Positions 16,673-26,345 of a DNA stretch of 42,999 bases are shown here, in pieces. Under the pieces are notes generated by a model. That model did no database searches and was not told the DNA's origin. It saw nothing but the letters and a program-made list of their open reading frames with translations. Both the position numbers and the translations under genes were made by a program. Location: positions 1 through 42,999 of the forward strand of contig SCRF01000092.1 in assembly GCA_004322005.1 (NCBI GenBank). The letters are read 5' to 3'. This DNA comes from Rhodanobacter sp. (GTDB lineage Bacteria; Pseudomonadota; Gammaproteobacteria; Xanthomonadales; Rhodanobacteraceae). Positions within the stretch are counted from its first letter, which is position 1. Each line of letters begins with the position of its first letter.

Positions 16673-17728
16673 TCAGCTCGTCGATCCGCTGAAGCGGCGA
16701 CGGCGCAACCGCCAGCTCGCGACGAGCAAACCGAGTATCGTCACCCCCAACCAGCCAAGCAGCGTCCGGGTATCGTTGCCCAGCCACAACACGCTGGCAA
16801 CCGAACCCACGACCAGCGCACCCAGCGCCAGGGCCAGCCAGACATCACGCCGCTCGCGGTGCACCGAAAGCAGCAGGTAGGCACCCGAGGCCGCCAGCAG
16901 CACGGCCAGGATCCGCCTGCCGAGCGTGAACCGGGGCGGCACCGGAATATCCGGAAACATGTCGAGCAGGGAAACCGCCCCGACCTCGACGTCATAGCCC
17001 TTGCCGTCGGCGACATCGGGTGCCGTCACCAGCCGATCGCCATCGATGCGCGCGAACACGGTCAGCTGTTGCAGCGGTACCGCATCCCAGCTCACCCGGA
17101 CATCGCCCAGTCGGGGGTCGCCCGGATGCGCACCGGTCACCAGATAACCCCGGTACCGACTGAAGCTGGCCGCAAGATTTGCCGGCAGCGCTTTCGGGTC
17201 CGGTGCAACCGGCACGGAACCCGGTATCGCATGCATCAACTGCGCTGACAGCCTGAATCCGCCCATCTGCACCAGGCCGGCGTCAAACCGCTTGCCGCTG
17301 ATCGGCAGGCGGGAAGGATTGGTGTGTCCCGCCTTCTGCACGAAGCGGCTGGAATCGATCAGGTGATCCGCCCAGTCCAGCTCGTAATGCACGGCGCCAC
17401 CGATGCGGATCTCACGCCACTGGAACATGTCCACGTGGCGGATCAGCGTCGGCGTATTCGCCTGCAGGTTGAAATCCGGATCGCGCGGCGCCTCCACCAC
17501 CTTCGGCGTGCCGACGATTCGCGCCATGTAGCCGTTCTGACCGGCCTGCGGCATGGCATCGCCGGTACCGAAATCGATCATCTCGCCACCATGCCGGGCC
17601 GCCGTCACGTGGTAGCTGATCAGGTTTTGGGCGGTCATCCCGATCAACCCGATGCCGGCCAGCATCAGCAGGGTCCCGGCGATATTGCGTACCAGACCAT
17701 GCATCGGCGGCCACCTGCGAATATTCAT
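16673..17728 (-). CDS. TMEM43 family membrane protein
   Basis: This 351-residue protein belongs to the TMEM43 family (a eukaryotic inner nuclear membrane protein with bacterial homologues). It has one N-terminal membrane helix (GTLLMLAGIGLIGMTAQNLI), a large extracytoplasmic domain containing GYMARIVGTPKVVEAPRDPD and FQWREI, and three C-terminal helices (LAVLLAASGAYLLLSV; ALALGALVVGSVASVLWLG; LGWLGVTILGLLVASW). The ATG at 17728 has GGAG about 8 bases upstream and overlaps the MBL gene stop by one base (TGATG), so it is coupled to that gene. The molecular function in bacteria is not established. Confidence 0.85.
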   Translation of the reverse strand: MNIRRWPPMHGLVRNIAGTLLMLAGIGLIGMTAQNLISYHVTAARHGGEMIDFGTGDAMPQAGQNGYMARIVGTPKVVEAPRDPDFNLQANTPTLIRHVDMFQWREIRIGGAVHYELDWADHLIDSSRFVQKAGHTNPSRLPISGKRFDAGLVQMGGFRLSAQLMHAIPGSVPVAPDPKALPANLAASFSRYRGYLVTGAHPGDPRLGDVRVSWDAVPLQQLTVFARIDGDRLVTAPDVADGKGYDVEVGAVSLLDMFPDIPVPPRFTLGRRILAVLLAASGAYLLLSVHRERRDVWLALALGALVVGSVASVLWLGNDTRTLLGWLGVTILGLLVASWRLRRRRFSGSTS

Positions 17729-18599
17729 CAATGCACTCCGGCCGCCGGTTGCTGCCAGACGCCTTTCAGGATCTGCTGTTCGTCGGCCACCCCAAAACGG
17801 CCATGCGCGTCGCGCGTCACCCGCGCCAGCGCGCAATCGGGATCGTGCGTGAAGAACAGCCGCACATCCCGCGCCAGCTTGTCTTCGAGGAACGCAAGCT
17901 TCTCGTCGATCAGTTTTTCCGGCCAGCGGTCGTAGCCCATGGTGATCGGCAGATGCACCCACCAGCGGCCGGGAATCAGGTCGGCACAGAACACCAGGCC
18001 GGCCACTTCGGCCAGCATCAGGCCCGGCGTATGGCCGTCCGAATAACTGAAGCGCACCGAGCGGCCGAGGGTCTGCAAACAGTCGCCTTCGACCAGTTCC
18101 AGCCGGCCGCTGGCTTCGAGCAGTGGCTGCAGTGCGGGGATGAACGAGGCGCGATCGCGCACATGCGGCTTCTGCGCGCGACGCCAATGTTCGGCACCCG
18201 TCACGAAACGCGCGCGCGGAAACAGCAGGCGCGGCGGCTGGTCCCGCTCCCATGCCGCCAACAGGCCGCCGGCATGATCGAAATGCAGGTGCGACAGCAC
18301 CACCACATCGATGTCCTCATGCGCGAGGCCGGCCTCGGCCAGCGAGTCGAGCAATACGTGATGCCGTTCGACCACGCCATAACGCTCGCGCAGGGCCGGC
18401 TCGAAAAACGCACCGATGCCGGTCTCGAACAGCACGTTGCGCCCATCCAGCCCCTTCACCAGCAGGCAGCGGCAGGCCAGCGGGATGCGGTTCTGCTCAT
18501 CCGGCGCAATCCAGCGCGACCACAGCGCCCTCGGCGCGTTGCCGAACATGGCGCCGCCATCCAGCTGCTGGGAATTGCCGAGGATCGAGAACAGTTCCA

Positions 18600-18612
<13 letters not shown>
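17728..18612 (-). CDS. MBL-fold metallo-hydrolase
   Basis: This 294-residue protein carries the metallo-beta-lactamase fold motif [10 protein letters not shown], with metal ligands H108, H110, D112 and H113, plus later conserved residues in [17 protein letters not shown] and FFTHDPDCA. It is a cytoplasmic zinc or iron hydrolase of the lactonase/thioesterase-like group; the substrate cannot be deduced. The start ATG at 18612 has AAGGA 6-7 bases upstream. It overlaps the end of a truncated gamma-glutamyltransferase frame by 13 bases and is followed by the TMEM43 gene with a one-base overlap. Confidence 0.88.
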
Positions 18613-19273
<661 letters not shown>

Positions 19274-19365
19274 TCATACAGGCTGAATCCGCTTGGCCGA
19301 AGGCCTGCGGATGGTGTCGCGAAACTGGGCATCGTCGATTGCGATCGCCGCCTGGATGACCCTGT

Positions 19366-19398
19366 CCGGCCCTCTGCCAGGCGCGGGCGGAGGGCCGG
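19366..19398. other. Stem-loop downstream of the lipoprotein gene
   Basis: CCGGCCCTC and GAGGGCCGG form a perfect 9-bp stem with a 15-base loop, in the 171-base gap between the lipoprotein stop (19436) and the ferredoxin start (19264). No T-run follows on the minus strand. It may be a Rho-independent-like pause or a small repeat. No promoter for the ferredoxin was clear in this gap. Confidence 0.4.
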
Positions 19399-19435
19399 AA
19401 GCGTGCAGCCGCGCCGGCGCGGCGCCTTACCCTTC

Positions 19436-21124
<1,689 letters not shown>

Positions 21125-21210
21125 CCGCACCACCGCGACGCACCATCCTCAGCGGGCAGTACAGGTTGGAGTGTTAGCATGCCGCCCATTGTCTTTGAAT
21201 CACCTGCGCA

Positions 21211-22404
21211 ATGCTCAAGTTCTGGAAGAAAAAAATCGCCGCGAAGCCGGCGGCCGCGAGTACCATCGCCGACCCCGACGCGGTTGTACCGATCGCCCCG
21301 GAAGCCGACGATCCCGCCTTGAACGAGGCGATGGCGGAAATCGTGGCGCCGGCCGACACGCAACCCGACCACGAGCGTTTCGCCGCACCCGCTCTCGACC
21401 CCGTCGTGCCGCCCCCGGCGGTCGCTGGGCCGGAACAGCCGACGGCGGCACAGCCGGGGGCGGCACAGTCGATCAGGCGCAGCTGGCGCGAACGACTCTC
21501 CGGCAATGCGTTCGCGCGCGGCCTGAGCTCGCTGTTCGTGCGCCATCCCACGCTCGACGACAACCTGCTCGATGAGCTGGAAACCACCCTGATCACCGCC
21601 GACGTCGGCATCGAAGCCAGCACGATGCTGGTCGAAAGCCTGCGCCGGCGCATGCACAAGCGCGAATTCGCCGACGCCGATGCCCTGCTGGCCGCCTTGC
21701 GCGGCGAGCTGATCGCCCTGCTCAAGCCGGTCGAGAAGCCGCTGGACATCACTGGCTGCCAACCGTTCGTGGTCCTCGTGGTGGGCATCAACGGCGCCGG
21801 CAAGACCACCACCATCGGCAAGCTGGCGCGGCGCTGGTCCGACCAGCAGCACACCGTGATGCTGGCCGCCGGCGACACCTTCCGCGCCGCGGCGGTGGAG
21901 CAATTGAAAACCTGGGGCGATCGCAACCAGGTGCCGGTGATCGCGCAGGGGCAGGATGCCGATTCCGCCAGCGTGATCTTCGACGCCTTGCAGGCCGCCC
22001 GCTCGCGCGGCACCGAAGTGCTGATCGCCGACACCGCCGGCCGATTGCACACCCAGGGCGGGCTGATGGACGAGCTGGGCAAGATCGCGCGCGTGCTGAA
22101 GAAACTCGATGCCGACGCCCCGCACGAGGTATTGATGGTGATCGACGGCACCACCGGTCAGAACGCGATCAGCCAGGTACGCCAGTTTCGCCAGATCGCC
22201 GGCGTCAGCGGACTGGTCGTGACCAAGCTCGACGGTACCGCCAAGGGCGGCGTGGTGTTCGCGCTGGCGCGCGAATTCGGCCTGCCGATCCGCTACGTCG
22301 GGCTGGGCGAAACCGCCACCGATCTGCGCGTGTTCGAAGCCGAGGCATTCGTCGACGGACTGCTGCCTGCCCGTCTGGGCCGGGACGAGCGCAGCCATGA
22401 CTGA
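21211..22404 (+). CDS. ftsY: Signal recognition particle receptor FtsY
   Basis: FtsY, 397 residues, is the GTPase receptor that brings SRP-bound ribosomes to the Sec translocon. Residues 1-90 form an acidic, Ala/Pro-rich A domain of low complexity. The N domain follows, then the G domain with GINGAGKTTTIGKLA (G1, about 193), DTFRAAAVEQLKTW, DTAGRLHTQGGLMDEL and TKLDGTAKGG. All GTPase motifs are intact. No convincing promoter was identified in the gap to rsmD. Confidence 0.97.
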   Translation: MLKFWKKKIAAKPAAASTIADPDAVVPIAPEADDPALNEAMAEIVAPADTQPDHERFAAPALDPVVPPPAVAGPEQPTAAQPGAAQSIRRSWRERLSGNAFARGLSSLFVRHPTLDDNLLDELETTLITADVGIEASTMLVESLRRRMHKREFADADALLAALRGELIALLKPVEKPLDITGCQPFVVLVVGINGAGKTTTIGKLARRWSDQQHTVMLAAGDTFRAAAVEQLKTWGDRNQVPVIAQGQDADSASVIFDALQAARSRGTEVLIADTAGRLHTQGGLMDELGKIARVLKKLDADAPHEVLMVIDGTTGQNAISQVRQFRQIAGVSGLVVTKLDGTAKGGVVFALAREFGLPIRYVGLGETATDLRVFEAEAFVDGLLPARLGRDERSHD

Positions 22405-22428
22405 ACCCCGCGACAGCGAGGCCGGGTG

Positions 22429-23499
22429 ATGCCGATGCCGCGACGGCTCCGTCTGACCCTGCTGGTGCTTGGCGGTCTGGTGTCGGCGGCCCTGTTCGCC
22501 GCGGTGGTTGCGGTATATCTGCTGCTGCAGCCGGATCGCTTCACCGCGATGCTGCAAGCCAAGGCGCGCGGTGCCGGGCTGGAACTGAATCTGGACAGCC
22601 CGGCCAGCCCGACGCTGTTTCCGCGCCCGGCGCTGGATCTGCAAGGCATCACGCTCAATGCACAAGGTGCCAGCGCACCGATCCTGCTTGCCGCGAACGG
22701 TCGCCTGGTGCTGCCCTGGCACACGCTGCTGGGCGGGCCCACGGTGATCTCGCAACTGCAGATCGATGCGCCCAGGGTCGACCTGGACGCCTTACAGGCG
22801 TGGTTGAGCGCCCTGCCCCCGCGTCCCGCCAGCGCGCCGCCCAATATCCCGCGCATCGACACTGGCGTGCGGATCAGCCGCGGCAGTGTGGTACGCGGCA
22901 ATCAGCTGTTGCTGGACCATGTCGAACTCGATGCCGGCAGCCTGATTTCGGGCCAGCCGTTTCCGCTCGCGCTGTCCGCCATCGATGCCGCCGGCACGCC
23001 GCTGCAACTGAAACTGTCCGCCACGCCACGCCTGCAGACCAATACCCTGCAACTGGACAACATCACGCTCCACCTGTCGCAAGGCAGCGCGCTGCGACTT
23101 GTGCTCAAAGGCAGCGCGCACTGGCATGGCGCGGCCGACGCGGCAGCCGCGCTCGCAGGCAAGCTCGATCAGGGAAATGCCGCGCAATACGACATCTCGC
23201 TGGCGCTGACTCCGGCCGATCAGACCCAGCCGCTGTTGCTGGCGCTGAAACTGGACGGACCCGACAATCACGCCGACCTGCGCCTGCCGCCGCTGGCGCT
23301 GGCCCAATGGTGGAGCCAGCTCGGCGACGAGGCGGGCCCGCAGCTGACCGTGCCGCCCGGCAGCGGCCATCTGGACATGGCAAAAGTCGAGGCCGCCGGC
23401 GTGACCATCGAAGGCCTCAGCCTGCAGGCCGGCACGGATGTACCGGCTGCTGCCGCCAGCACCGCCGCGCCGGCCGAACCTGCCGCAAGCAAGCCATGA
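22429..23499 (+). CDS. AsmA-like inner-membrane-anchored protein
   Basis: The 356-residue protein has one N-terminal membrane helix (LVLGGLVSAALFAAVVAVYL) and a long periplasmic beta-rich region. The segment LLLQPDRFTAMLQAKARGAG with PTLFPRPALDLQGITL is typical of AsmA-family proteins linked to lipid transport and outer-membrane assembly, although this one is short. The C-terminus is Ala/Pro-rich. The ATG at 22429 has GAGG upstream; a GTG immediately before it is also possible. The stop overlaps mutY by ATGA. The specific role is unknown. Confidence 0.8.
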   Translation: MPMPRRLRLTLLVLGGLVSAALFAAVVAVYLLLQPDRFTAMLQAKARGAGLELNLDSPASPTLFPRPALDLQGITLNAQGASAPILLAANGRLVLPWHTLLGGPTVISQLQIDAPRVDLDALQAWLSALPPRPASAPPNIPRIDTGVRISRGSVVRGNQLLLDHVELDAGSLISGQPFPLALSAIDAAGTPLQLKLSATPRLQTNTLQLDNITLHLSQGSALRLVLKGSAHWHGAADAAAALAGKLDQGNAAQYDISLALTPADQTQPLLLALKLDGPDNHADLRLPPLALAQWWSQLGDEAGPQLTVPPGSGHLDMAKVEAAGVTIEGLSLQAGTDVPAAAASTAAPAEPAASKP

Positions 23500-24575
23500 C
23501 GGCACAAGCCACGCCGCAAACCGTGGCCGCGCGCCTGCTGCGCTGGTTCGACCGGCACGGCCGCAAGGATCTGCCCTGGCAGTGCACCACGGAGAACGGC
23601 CAGCGCGATGCCTACCGCGTGTGGCTGTCCGAAGTGATGCTGCAGCAGACCCGGGTCGGCACCGTCGTCGGTTATTTCGAGCGCTTCGTCGACACGCTGC
23701 CGACCCTGCGCGATCTCGCCGCGGCCGACGAGGACACCGTGCTGGCGCTGTGGTCCGGACTCGGCTACTACCGCCGCGCACGCTTCCTGCACCGCGCCGC
23801 AAAGCTTTGCGTCGAACGGCATCGCGGCGAACTGCCGCGCGAATTCGCCGCACTCGGCGCACTGCCGGGCATCGGCCGTTCCACGGCCGGCGCGATCCTG
23901 GCACAGGCCCATGGCCTGCGCTTCGCGATCCTCGACGGCAACGTCAAGCGCGTGCTGACCCGCTACCACGGCATCCACAGCCACCCCGGGCTGAACGCCG
24001 TCGAGAAAGAGCTGTGGCAGCGCGCCGAGGCCCACACGCCAGCCACGCGAATTGCCGATTACACCCAGGCGATCATGGATCTGGGCGCCACCGTCTGCAC
24101 CCGTTCCAGCCCCCGTTGCGACACCTGCCCGCTGGCCGGCGACTGCATCGCCCACCGCGACGGCCTCACCGCACAACTGCCCAGCCGCAAACCGGCCCGG
24201 GCGATCCCCACCCGCGCCACCATGATGCTGATCCTGCGCGACGATCAGGGCCGCGTGCTGCTGGAGCGGCGCGGCCCGCAAGGCGTGTGGCCGGGCCTGT
24301 GGAGCCTGCCCGAAGCGCTCGATCCCGACAGCGCATGGCGCATCGCGCGACAGCATGCGCAGATCGACGATGCCCGGACCATCGCACCGTTCGCCCATGT
24401 GTTCAGCCATTTCCGGCTGAACATCGAACCGCTGCTGTTCGACGGCGCGACAGCGCATGGCGGCATCGCCGATAATCCACACCTGCGCTGGTGCACCGCC
24501 GGCGAACTGGCGGCACTCGGCCTGCCCGCCCCCATCCGCAGCCTGCTGCTGAGCATCGCCAGCGCGACCGCGTAG
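23496..24575 (+). CDS. mutY: A/G-specific adenine DNA glycosylase MutY
   Basis: MutY, 359 residues, removes adenine mispaired with 8-oxoguanine. The catalytic Glu46 lies in SEVMLQQTRVGTV and Asp147 in ILDGNVKRVL, with the helix-hairpin-helix ALPGIGRSTAGAIL between them. The [4Fe-4S] cluster ligands are C201-x6-C208-x2-C211-x5-C217. The C-terminal Nudix-like 8-oxoG recognition domain is present. The start ATG overlaps the previous stop (ATGA). The stop codon TAG is the first three bases of a REP repeat (24573), so the natural C-terminus may have been altered by repeat insertion. Confidence 0.97.
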   Translation: MTAQATPQTVAARLLRWFDRHGRKDLPWQCTTENGQRDAYRVWLSEVMLQQTRVGTVVGYFERFVDTLPTLRDLAAADEDTVLALWSGLGYYRRARFLHRAAKLCVERHRGELPREFAALGALPGIGRSTAGAILAQAHGLRFAILDGNVKRVLTRYHGIHSHPGLNAVEKELWQRAEAHTPATRIADYTQAIMDLGATVCTRSSPRCDTCPLAGDCIAHRDGLTAQLPSRKPARAIPTRATMMLILRDDQGRVLLERRGPQGVWPGLWSLPEALDPDSAWRIARQHAQIDDARTIAPFAHVFSHFRLNIEPLLFDGATAHGGIADNPHLRWCTAGELAALGLPAPIRSLLLSIASATA

Positions 24576-24646
24576 GAGCGCACCCTGTGCGCGAAAGGGT
24601 TTGCCGAGATCGCGACAAGAGCATTCGCGCACAGGGTGCGCTCCTA
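24573..24646. repeat. REP-type inverted repeat pair, copy 2 (supplies the mutY stop)
   Basis: Inverted 23-bp arms starting TAGGAGCGCACCCTGTGCGC lie at 24573-24595 and 24624-24646, with a 28-base centre. The first three bases, TAG, are the stop codon of mutY. Confidence 0.93.
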
Positions 24647-24677
24647 CCCAAACCGGCAACCACAGAGGAAAAAAACC

Positions 24678-24956
24678 ATGAGCCGCACCATCCATTGCGC
24701 CAAGCTCGGCATCGACGCCGAAGGTCTGGATTTCGCCCCCTGGCCCGGCCCGCTCGGCCAGCGCATCTACGCCGAGATCTCCAAGCCCGCCTGGCAGCAA
24801 TGGCTGGGCCACCAGACCACGCTCATCAACGAGTACCGCCTCAACCCGCTCGACCCGAAAACCCGCAAGTACCTCGCCGAGGAAATGGAGAAATTCCTGT
24901 TCGGCGGCGAATTCGCAAAGCCAGCCGGCTTCACCGCACCCGACACCAAGCCTTGA
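24678..24956 (+). CDS. yggX: Fe(2+)-trafficking / oxidative protection protein YggX
   Basis: YggX, 92 residues, protects Fe-S proteins from oxidation and is commonly next to mutY, itself an Fe-S enzyme. The sequence shows the conserved TIHCAKLGIDAEGLDFAPWP with Cys7 and GQRIYAEISKPAWQQWLGHQ, TTLINEYRLNP, ending EEMEKFLFGG. AGAGGAA lies 8-9 bases before the ATG at 24678. A REP pair separates it from mutY, which may lower read-through; no new promoter was seen. Confidence 0.96.
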   Translation: MSRTIHCAKLGIDAEGLDFAPWPGPLGQRIYAEISKPAWQQWLGHQTTLINEYRLNPLDPKTRKYLAEEMEKFLFGGEFAKPAGFTAPDTKP

Positions 24957-24981
24957 CGAAAAGCCGCGCATTCGGTCTAAT
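24953..24981 (+). promoter_or_regulatory. Sigma-70 promoter of tRNA-Phe with GC-rich discriminator
   Basis: TTGACG, a 17-base spacer, then TCTAAT. The -35 overlaps the yggX stop. The bases following the -10 are GCGCGGC, a GC-rich discriminator typical of stable RNA promoters under stringent control. The start near 24988 leaves about 39 bases of leader. The -10 lies inside an 11-bp perfect hairpin (24962-24989, AGCCGCGCATT and AATGCGCGGCT), which may end yggX transcripts. Confidence 0.65.
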
Positions 24982-25026
24982 GCGCGGCTCCATGCAACAC
25001 CGGACACCCGCAACAGTTGTCCACCC

Positions 25027-25102
25027 GGCCGGGTAGCTCAGTTGGTAGAGCAGGGGATTGAAAATCCCCGTGTCGGCGGTTCGATTCCGTCCCCGGCCAC
25101 CA
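25027..25102 (+). tRNA. tRNA-Phe (GAA)
   Basis: A 76-base cloverleaf with acceptor GGCCGGG pairing CCCGGCC, encoded CCA, D-arm GCTC/GAGC, anticodon stem GGGGA/TCCCC with loop TTGAAAA (anticodon GAA), and T-loop TTCGATT. It is the likely attachment site for a decayed element downstream. Confidence 0.98.
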
Positions 25103-25114
25103 TGAAATGTTACC

Positions 25115-25140
25115 AAACGCCTGCTTTTTGGGCGTTTTTT
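25115..25140 (+). terminator. Rho-independent terminator after tRNA-Phe
   Basis: AAACGCC and GGCGTTT form a 7-bp stem with a 9-base loop, ending in a T-run, 12 bases after the CCA end. Confidence 0.85.
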
Positions 25141-25287
25141 GCTTTCTTTGGCTCGACAATACCCGCAAACTTACCCACAGCGCGCCGTTGAGGCTGCGGT
25201 GGACGCACATTAAAGCCCACGCTAGCCCAGTCACGCCCACGGAAGGTGGATAGTGGTACGCTTCAGGCCGGATACGGGAGAACGACC

Positions 25288-25629
25288 ATGCGCGCGAAGA
25301 AGCTCCTCTTGCGCTGCTATGCGGAGCACGACGGAAACCTCTGGGTCGCTTTTTGCTTGGATTTCAGCTTGGGTTGCCAGGGCGATTCGTTCGAAGAAGT
25401 CCGCACGAAGTTGGATGCGCAAATTCGGGATTACGTGTCTGACGCACTTTGCGGTGAGGATCGTCAGCATGCGGACTACCTGCTGACCCGACGCGCGCCG
25501 CTTTCATATTGGTTGCGTTACTGGGTGATTCGCCTGCAATCGGCAGTAGCAACGCGGCTTCACGCTAACCGTTCCCAGTCCTCGCGTCCGTTCAAAGAGC
25601 CACTGCCGCTCATCCCTGCGTCTTGTTGA
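25288..25629 (+). CDS. HicB-like antitoxin (atypical)
   Basis: The 113-residue protein starts MRAKKLLLRCYAEHDGNLWV followed by AFCLDFSLGCQGDSFEEVRT, resembling the partial RNase H fold of HicB antitoxins (strand, W-x-A-x-C-x-D, then a helix with F-x-E). The usual C-terminal ribbon-helix-helix or HTH domain is not recognisable; instead there is a Trp/Tyr-rich segment and a basic tail. It precedes a HicA-like gene by 9 bases. GGAG lies upstream of the ATG. The assignment rests on fold-like motifs and on the partner gene. Confidence 0.6.
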   Translation: MRAKKLLLRCYAEHDGNLWVAFCLDFSLGCQGDSFEEVRTKLDAQIRDYVSDALCGEDRQHADYLLTRRAPLSYWLRYWVIRLQSAVATRLHANRSQSSRPFKEPLPLIPASC

Positions 25630-25638
25630 CGCTTGCCA

Positions 25639-25881
25639 ATGGTGAGGGAGCGACCGGTAACCGATAGAGAATTCAAGGCCGTTCTGAAGGCGCTTGGGTT
25701 TGTGGGCCGCCCGCAGAAAGGAACATCCCATGAGTTGTGGGTTTGTGGTGAGGGGAAGGATTACCGGCGTGTCACTGTAGACGCACACCATGCACCGTAC
25801 CATCGCCAATTGCTAAAGCTGATGCTGCACGACGCTGGCCTGTCAAAAGACCAGTTCTTCCGGTTGCTGGATCGGCTCTAG
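25639..25881 (+). CDS. HicA-like toxin (mRNA interferase family)
   Basis: The 80-residue protein has the HicA double-stranded-RNA-binding-like layout: FKAVLKALGFVGRPQKGTSH with the expected catalytic His in the G-T-S-H segment (family G-S-H), then RRVTVDAHH and LLKLMLHDAGLSKDQFFRLL. HicA cleaves mRNA during translation and is neutralised by HicB. The start could be the ATG at 25639 or a TTG at 25633. The upstream gene is the likely antitoxin. The pair lies between tRNA-Phe and an integrase remnant, typical of an island stability module. Confidence 0.75.
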   Translation: MVRERPVTDREFKAVLKALGFVGRPQKGTSHELWVCGEGKDYRRVTVDAHHAPYHRQLLKLMLHDAGLSKDQFFRLLDRL

Positions 25882-25984
25882 ATAGTTGGCGGCCACGCGC
25901 GGCGGAGTTGAAGCGCCGCCGCCTGTGCGTGTTGTTCGCGGTCACCCGCAGGGATACTTGCGCACTTGTCCCGTTGCACCCATG

Positions 25985-26158
25985 AGCTTCACAGCGCCCG
26001 GTCGGTCTCATCCAAGACCACAACCGTCCCGCGGTAGCCGGTGGCTTGGCGGTGCCGCTCGACCGCCGCAGCGATTGCCTCGCGGCCCAGGTCGGGGTTG
26101 TTTTCGTGAATCGCGACGATCTCGCCGGTGTATCCGGTCGAGCATTGATTCACCACGT
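25985..26158 (-). other. Short unidentified open frame (island remnant)
   Basis: An open minus-strand frame ends in TGYRGTVVVLDETDRAL with a central Glu/Ala/His helix-like region (PDLGREAIAAAVERHRQATG). It has no clear start or ribosome binding site and begins where the integrase frame ends. It may be the end of a phage-type gene. The 100 bases to its left (25882-25984) hold only a GC-rich hairpin after the HicA gene. Confidence 0.3.
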
Positions 26159-26320
26159 GTAACCGTGTTGTAGAGGCAGCTCCATCAGTTCCTGCAGCGG
26201 CGTGCCGCTCTGCACACGCCATGACGCCCATGTATGGCGCAGGTCGTGCCAGCGAAACGTCCGCTCGATCCCTGCCCGTTCCAATGCACGCTTCCATGCC
26301 TTGGTCGAACACGGGATGGA
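26150..26320 (-). pseudogene. Tyrosine integrase C-terminal remnant
   Basis: Read on the minus strand, the frame between an in-frame TAG (26321-26323) and TGA (26150-26152) gives [20 protein letters not shown] followed by [20 protein letters not shown] and [13 protein letters not shown]. The R-H-D-L-R-H box of phage-type tyrosine recombinases is clear. The first Arg and the catalytic Tyr regions are missing, so the gene is inactive. It sits 1 kb from tRNA-Phe, a common integration target. Confidence 0.8.
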
Positions 26321-26345
26321 CTACACCGGAATCAAGACACCCCCC

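Noticed and set aside
24977..25240. Minus-strand open frame of 87 codons across tRNA-Phe
   Set aside because: It is the reverse translation of the tRNA and its terminator and has no independent evidence.
25103..26345. An attR copy of the tRNA-Phe 3' end
   Set aside because: I looked for GTCCCCGGCCACCA-like repeats downstream of the tRNA and saw none within the window.
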